DNA of 64,000 bases from Rosa chinensis. Its lineage: Eukaryota; Streptophyta; Magnoliopsida; Rosales; Rosaceae. A program made the position numbers and the translations under genes. The stretch spans positions 8,553,501-8,617,500 of the forward strand of contig NC_037090.1 in NCBI RefSeq assembly GCF_002994745.2, read 5' to 3'. The notes under the pieces were generated by a model, which did not search any database, had not been told where the DNA came from, and was given only the letters and a program-made list of their open reading frames with translations. Each line of letters opens with the position of its first letter. The first letter of the stretch is position 1. This document shows, one piece after another, positions 58,713 through 64,000 of the stretch.

Positions 58713-59665
58713 GGGAAAACATCACAAATCATGCACCAACTATTGACATTTCTACGCTTTAGTATACCAACTTTCATAACTACCACAATGTTTTACCAAG
58801 TTTGCTCAAATCTTTCACTTTAGTGTACTCCGTTAACTTTTCTGTTAAATATCCCCCAGAATAGTTACCAAAAAAAAAAAAAAAATTGGCAAAGCGTAGT
58901 AGGCCCATACTTCTGAATTTGTTTATTTGACATATTGCAATTTTAGATCTATCATCAATACTCGAAGGTAAACAGTTAAGTTTAGAAAAGAGCTGCTTAC
59001 TTTTTGCAGAGAAACAAACCAAGAATTGTTAGAAGAAAGAAAAAGGTTAAAAACTCTAAAAGATTTTAGATCAAAGCTTGATAGAAAAACTCCCAAAAAT
59101 TGGAATATTATTTTCCGGATTTAGAAAGAATCTACAAAGTTGAAGAAGATATCAAAATTATTAAAGAATCTCTTGAAGAGGAACAAAAACATCTTGATTA
59201 TTTGGGCATTGGTTAGATCCGACTAAGTTATTATCAGAGCCTGCTTTAAGCCTCAAATAGAATTGTATGTCTGAAATAATGATAGAGAAATTAAATTCTC
59301 TATTAAAACTTTCTGATGAAAAACATAAGAACTTATTAAAAAAACTATCTAGCGTTTCAAAAAAAATAATAATAAACTATTATATCAATAATCGTCCAAA
59401 AAAGGAAGAAGAACAACTAACGAGTGTTAGTAGAAAAATCAATGATCAAAATGAAATACTAGATTCTTTCAAAAAATTATTGAAATGCTAGTTTTTTTTT
59501 TTGGGGATTGTTTTGTTTAATTGCATGGTATCTTTTATTTTATTGTCCAATTTAACGGAAAAATTTAACGGTGTTAACTTGATATACCAAAATGATGTTG
59601 AAATTCAAGCATACACCAAATTATAGAATCATCCATACTTCATACACTGTTTGTAAAAATATCCT
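58713..59665. repeat. Dispersed repeat copy A, split by an insertion
   Basis: Parts 58713-58870 and 59554-59665 match, in order and orientation, the continuous copy B at 61695-62022 (for example ggaaaacatcacaaa, tgcaccaactatt, then aacggtgttaac, gatataccaaaatgatgttg). About 680 bp of unrelated A-rich sequence separates the two parts. Confidence 0.75.
58875..59510 (+). other. A-rich coding-like insertion in repeat copy A
   Basis: This stretch is strikingly A-rich, and translations in shifting frames look like Lys/Glu/Leu coiled-coil protein, including an ORF at 59267-59491 (74 aa, MSEIMIEKLNSLLKLSDEK onward). It ends at a T run (59493-59502). It may be a decayed fragment of a retroelement or of an endogenous pararetrovirus, whose small coiled-coil proteins have this composition, but no diagnostic domain is visible. 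Confidence 0.3.
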
Positions 59666-60413
59666 TATCCAACGCTTCAAACATACAAATTTCATCGACC
59701 CTCGCAGATTTAATGTCTCTTTTTGGGAGGAAATCCACACTCCCCAAACTCTCTGTCCCACGAATTACAATTTGACATGTGTCATTTGGCTCAACAAGAG
59801 TTAACACTATCACTTGGCCAAGAAAAAAAAACTCTAAAAAAAAACTATCGCACAGTAATCAAACCTACACCGGCCCCACTCTCCACAAAGGGGTTTTGGA
59901 GGTACTGCTATCGAAAGAAGTCCTCTTCTGGCCTTCTTCCGATAAGCCTTCACTTGGGTTTTTGATGTTCATGTCATCCGACTCCTTTCTCTCCACAAGA
60001 CCACAAGCACAAATTGATCTGATCAGTAACTATTCAGATCAAGAACAGAAGATTGAGAAGGAAAGTTTTGTCACTCAGCTTATCACATAGATCCCACCAA
60101 CTATTTTGAAGATCTAAGACATACCCATATGAGAAAAATGAGTGAATCGAATTGGGTCTATACTAATTTGATCAATTTGATTCAACTAAAACAGAAAGCT
60201 GCACAACTCAGATCAAAATCCTAAATGCACTTCCCAGAAAACAGAGCAAGAGATATAGATCGATCAAATCTGTAATGGATTTTCGTTGTGAATTTCATCC
60301 ACAACACTTTCGATATTCTCTTCTCCTTTCCATGTATATAGATATGTTGTGGGTGTGATAAGAATTCTGGATAGTCATAGTTAAAGGTTTGAAGCTTTGT
60401 TAGCGATGGGGTT
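59666..60413. other. Intergenic region, nothing recognised
   Basis: Overlapping ORFs at 59592-60090 have no recognisable domain and lie in mixed repeat-derived sequence. No gene supported. Confidence 0.4.
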
Positions 60414-60548
60414 ACAATTTTTTTTTTTTTACTCTGGACGACAATGTAACTCCCACCCTACCCCATCCCTGATGTCAGTGAGATTTGAACCCGTGACCTC
60501 TACAGTGTTAGTTAGGTTAGTGAACCAACAAGTCACAACTCACCGATA
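60414..60548 (-). mobile_element. SINE-like element, minus strand
   Basis: Read on the minus strand, a tRNA-like head with B box gggttcaaatc (plus 60482-60492) ends in an A run (plus T run 60418-60430). The octamer gggttaca is present on both sides (60409-60416 and 60551-60558), a likely eroded duplication. Confidence 0.55.
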
Positions 60549-61379
60549 TAGGGTTACAGCATTGTCAACACTTCTTTTTTTTTGGTTAAATGAAACGTTA
60601 TCTCTGTTAACTTTCTGTTAGTGAGAAGACAGGTGTCGCGAAATTATAAAGTGATAGAATTGGGATAAACTGGGACATGTAATCTCCTCGCTCTCTTTTT
60701 CTTCCATTCAATCCATACTCCAATTCAACAAAAATTGAGAAATTTACACAAATCATACCATAACAAAGACTATCACGGAGAAATTGAAGATTAGATAAAG
60801 AAAAGCATATCTCGAGCTTCAGATTAAGGAAGAAAGCACGTACTATGCTTGGAGAAAGAAGAAGAACGTAGGTTTTAGAGGAAGAAGAAGAGGTTAAATC
60901 AATAGACTTCGCTGGTCTTATCTAGAGACAACCAAAAATTGTATTCTAGTTTATGCAAGGTAACGAGGATGGGAAGAAAAATCGATATTAACGTGTACCA
61001 TTTAGGGTTAGTTTCATATTACTGTGACTTAAAAAAAAAAAAAAAAAAACTACTACTGCTGTGTTGTGAGAATAATCAGTTGTGAATTAAAATAATTTCG
61101 TGTTTGGTAAACAACCTTTTAAAAATGCTATTAGTACATAAAACAACTTGAGAGCGTATTTTGATCGAAACCAGCTTCTAAAAGTAACCTTTAGGTTACA
61201 TCGAGAATTTGATACAAGTGACTTATAACTTTTAATTAAAACTATTTTTTATTTATTTACTAAACACAATAAAATCTAAAATTTCATAGGCGTACTTTGA
61301 GCAATGAGAAAGTTGAAGGTAACAATGCTGGTGCAAATATCAGCTCCAACTCGCAAGGGAAGGAGCTAGCTATTGTTTA
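60549..61379. other. Intergenic region, nothing recognised
   Basis: AT-rich with an A run at 61031-61049. No gene seen. Confidence 0.45.
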
Positions 61380-61692
61380 GTTGCTTTGCTTAGGGTCTTA
61401 AGCCTGTTTGGGTGTGATTAAGTTTCTATGAGTCTTCTATGACGTTTCTAGTTTCTTGCTTGTACCACAATTGCGTGACTGGCAGGTGAGGGCTAGTTCC
61501 GTAGGAGACGAAACTTTCTTATGCTTGGGGAGACTTGCGTAAATGTGAGCTTCTCAGTTATTTTAATTAGTTTGTTTTAGCTTGGATATGTTTTACTGGA
61601 TTTTCTTGCCGGATTGCTTATGTAGGCTTTGTAAGCTATGGCCAATTGGCTGTTGATTTATTGAATAACAATCAACTTCTATTCAAAAAATA
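61380..61692 (+). mobile_element. LINE 3'-end fragment
   Basis: 3'UTR-like text ending ttgatttattgaataacaat plus an A-rich tail at 61685-61695, like the LINE ends elsewhere in the window. No coding part is recognised. Confidence 0.4.
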
Positions 61693-61694
61693 AA

Positions 61695-62022
61695 GGGAAA
61701 ACATCACAAACTATGCACCAACTATTGTCATTTCTACACTTTGGTATACCAACTTTCATATATATATCACAATAGTATACCAACTTTGCTCAAATCTTTT
61801 ACTTTAGTGTACACCGTTAACTTTTCCGTTAAATATCCCCTAGAACAGTTAAAAAAAAAACTTTTCCATTAACATTTGCATGCAAAAACTTAACGGTGTT
61901 AACCTGATATACCAAAATGATGTTGAAATACAAAGTTCATACACCAATCTGTTAGTTTTCAAAGTTTATACACCAAACTGTAGAATCATTCATACTTCAT
62001 ACACTATTTGTGAAAATATCTC
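61695..62022. repeat. Dispersed repeat copy B, continuous
   Basis: About 330 bp matching copy A (58713-58870 plus 59554-59665) in the same orientation. It has no clear terminal inverted repeats; the family is unknown. Confidence 0.75.
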
Positions 62023-62315
62023 AAAAATAAAATCTAAAATTTCAGATAAAAAACTAATTTTTTTAAAAATGAAACAATCTCAAACAGGGCCTTATTTTAG
62101 TACTTATAAGCTAGCACTAAACACAACCCAAAGCAATTAGTCTCTTTTACATTAAAAAAAAAATATCTCTGTTACATAACACAATTTCCCCTAATCCTTT
62201 AAAACAAATCACAAATGCCCCAAATAGTCGTGCGCGCAACACTCAAATATGGCTACTGTGTCCAGAAACCAAATATCGTGGTCCACTGCCGAAACCCTTG
62301 TGGCACAGAAGCTTA

Positions 62316-62649
62316 GAGCATCTCCAACAGAGTAGCTAAATTTAATTTTTAGCTATATTTAACTATTTTTGAAGCAAAATTCAGCTCCAACAGACTAGCT
62401 ATAGCTTAGCTATATTTAACTTTAGCTAAATTGGCTAGCTATATTTAGCTAGAAAATCCTACATAGCTAAAGCAAAAGTTATATTTCTCTCTCCTCTTTT
62501 GTCCACATGTCAGTTTACGATTCAATGAAACATAATATATCACTTACAAATAGCTATCATTGATGGAGCAACATTGTTAAATCAATAGCTATAATTCACA
62601 AGTTTAGCTAAATTTAACTAAAAAATAAATTCTACTGTTGGAGATGCTC
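62316..62649. mobile_element. Tourist-like (PIF/Harbinger) MITE, 334 bp
   Basis: Perfect 15-bp terminal inverted repeats gagcatctccaacag / ctgttggagatgctc, flanked by the 3-bp duplication tta (62313-62315 and 62650-62652). The interior is rich in repeated tagctaaattta motifs. No coding capacity. Confidence 0.9.
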
Positions 62650-62864
62650 TTATATTAACAATCAAGGAGTCATGGGGTTTGTTGTCATTCCCCCGAAAAG
62701 AAATATGTGTTAAATTACAATCTCCATGATAAGCAAGGTTTGTACTTAGATGTATTGAATTTCCAATGGTTGAGTAGCACAATTTAATTATGGAGCAGCT
62801 ATTTGCAATTACTAGGATGCCTAACCCCTCATGAGGTTTGGCCGGCTTGTGACTTCAACCTAAG

Positions 62865-63068
62865 CTAGCTGCATACTACTCTAGTCCTTCTTAAGAGTGT
62901 TCCGCCGTATTTATTTATGTATCTTTTTAATTGCGTACGATGAAAGTATAGGTTCTACGTCATAAATAAGCCAGCCGCATACTACTCTAATCCTTCTTAG
63001 AGTGTTCTGCCGTAATTATGTATCTTTTAACTGCATGCAATGTAAGTATGGGTTCTAGGTCATGGAAG
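62865..63068. repeat. 106-bp tandem duplication
   Basis: gcatactactct at 62871 recurs at 62977, and the following text (ccttctta, agtgttc, tatgtatctttt, gggttcta/aggttcta, gtcat) matches through 63064 with scattered changes. No gene is associated. Confidence 0.8.
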
Positions 63069-64000
63069 ACATGTACATTTGCTTTCGAAATAAGGATGAA
63101 TTAATATAGGCTAATTATGGTTTACTATTTTGTGGTTTGGGTCTAAAATCAATTAAATCCATAAACTCTCAATTTCATCAAAACATAAAACACCCTTGCA
63201 CTATTCAATGTGTACCGTGAAATGGAGACATGGAGTCGTCAAAACGGCTGACGTCACATGCCAACTCATCTAAGGTGGGACCCTCATGAAAGTGGAAAAT
63301 TTCATATTTTCCCTGGCTCTCTTCAATTTTGGAGCTCAAGAATCGAACACACTTGTGCGTACCCCACTGCAGATATATTTAAGTAAATGTATTTGTTAGA
63401 GTTTGTATATAAGGTAAGGTTAAACACTTAATCTATTTGATTGATTTGAAATCAAATCATGGCAATTGCAAGTAGTTATATGTTTGAAATAGCAGTTAAA
63501 TGGTAATAACAGTTCGTTTCTTGATGGAAGAAACTGTTATTGCATTGCTGATATGTATGCAACATTTTGGTCCCTCCTAACACACGATTTGTTCTCATAA
63601 ATTAGTCCCATCACACTAAGGCCCTCTTTGGATGGCAGGAAATCATGGTATGGAATGAGAATTAATTTCATTTTCCAGTAGAGATGTCATTTGGTTGTAA
63701 TTAGAGATTGGAAACGAAATAAAAAATGGGATCTGACTGGAAATTGACTCCCTCATAAAGCCTGAATTGAATTACCTCGTAAGGGGTGGTATTCTAATTT
63801 CATTTCCCAAGGTCAAAGGCTAACTTACATAAATTATCGCACTAAAAAATTTATATTCTCTCGCCAACATTCCGTATAAGTGGATGTCATATTTGTACTT
63901 TAATTAGCAAAAGGGTATTATTGAAAATTATAATTTTATATTTCATTCTTATGACTTACCAAACACTACAATAGAAATAGAAAATAAATTCCATAATTTA
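63069..64000. other. Window end: intergenic, possible truncated transposon
   Basis: From about 63621 the text ggccctctttggatgg resembles the end of a common plant MITE type, with no matching opposite end before the window closes. The stretch 63130-63290 resembles a dispersed repeat. No gene seen. Confidence 0.4.

Noticed and set aside
59592..60090. Overlapping ORFs of 70-103 codons
   Set aside because: They lie in repeat-derived sequence, overlap each other in different frames and show no domain.

Overview
This window is nuclear DNA from a flowering plant, almost certainly a eudicot. The genes carry many GT-AG introns in AT-rich DNA, every recognisable protein is plant-type, and the intergenic DNA is full of MITEs, SINE-like and LINE-derived repeats. 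I cannot fix the species. The gene content would suit a Rosaceae-like genome, but that is an impression only.

Layout. 0-5.5 kb: a MULE-like MITE, then PXC2, an LRR receptor pseudokinase (+). 7.5-10.4 kb: a four-exon single-pass membrane protein with a Pro/Glu/Lys repeat ectodomain (-). 12.1 kb: a small 'cotton fiber protein'-like gene (+). 13.7-15.2 kb: an intronless P-class PPR gene (+), followed by a decayed LINE and a broken LRR receptor fragment. 17.4-20.3 kb: plastid elongation factor P, seven exons (-), divergent from a twelve-exon VAL-type B3/CW transcriptional repressor (+, 22.1-27.5 kb). 28.2 kb: a desaturase fragment. 29.7-32.4 kb: a receptor-like cytoplasmic pseudokinase (-). 38.1-38.9 kb: a two-exon predicted membrane protein (-). 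41.8 kb: an ATL74-type RING-H2 E3 ligase (-). 52.2 kb: a type 1 lipid transfer protein (-), with a decayed relative at 57.5 kb. The gene-poor second half (43-64 kb) is mostly transposon debris, several pieces with target-site duplications (TSDs) that can be read directly.

The genes do not form one pathway. From memory, however, LTP, ATL74 and PXC2 are consecutive in Arabidopsis (At5g01870, At5g01880, At5g01890), while EFP, a protein kinase and another LTP lie together at At3g08740-At3g08770. The window therefore looks like an ancestral block whose members were split between two duplicated Arabidopsis segments.

I saw no bacterial-style system, CRISPR array, tRNA or rRNA gene. The most interesting items are two receptor-type pseudokinases that have lost catalytic residues, a 1.2-kb retrotransposed unit with a 360-codon ORF flanked by a 19-bp TSD, a LINE > hAT > SINE nest, a hAT MITE inside one arm of a long foldback, a MULE-like element with GC-rich internal repeats, and an LTP pseudogene that keeps its promoter and intron layout. 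Exon boundaries were placed by hand from splice motifs and reading-frame continuity, without transcript data.
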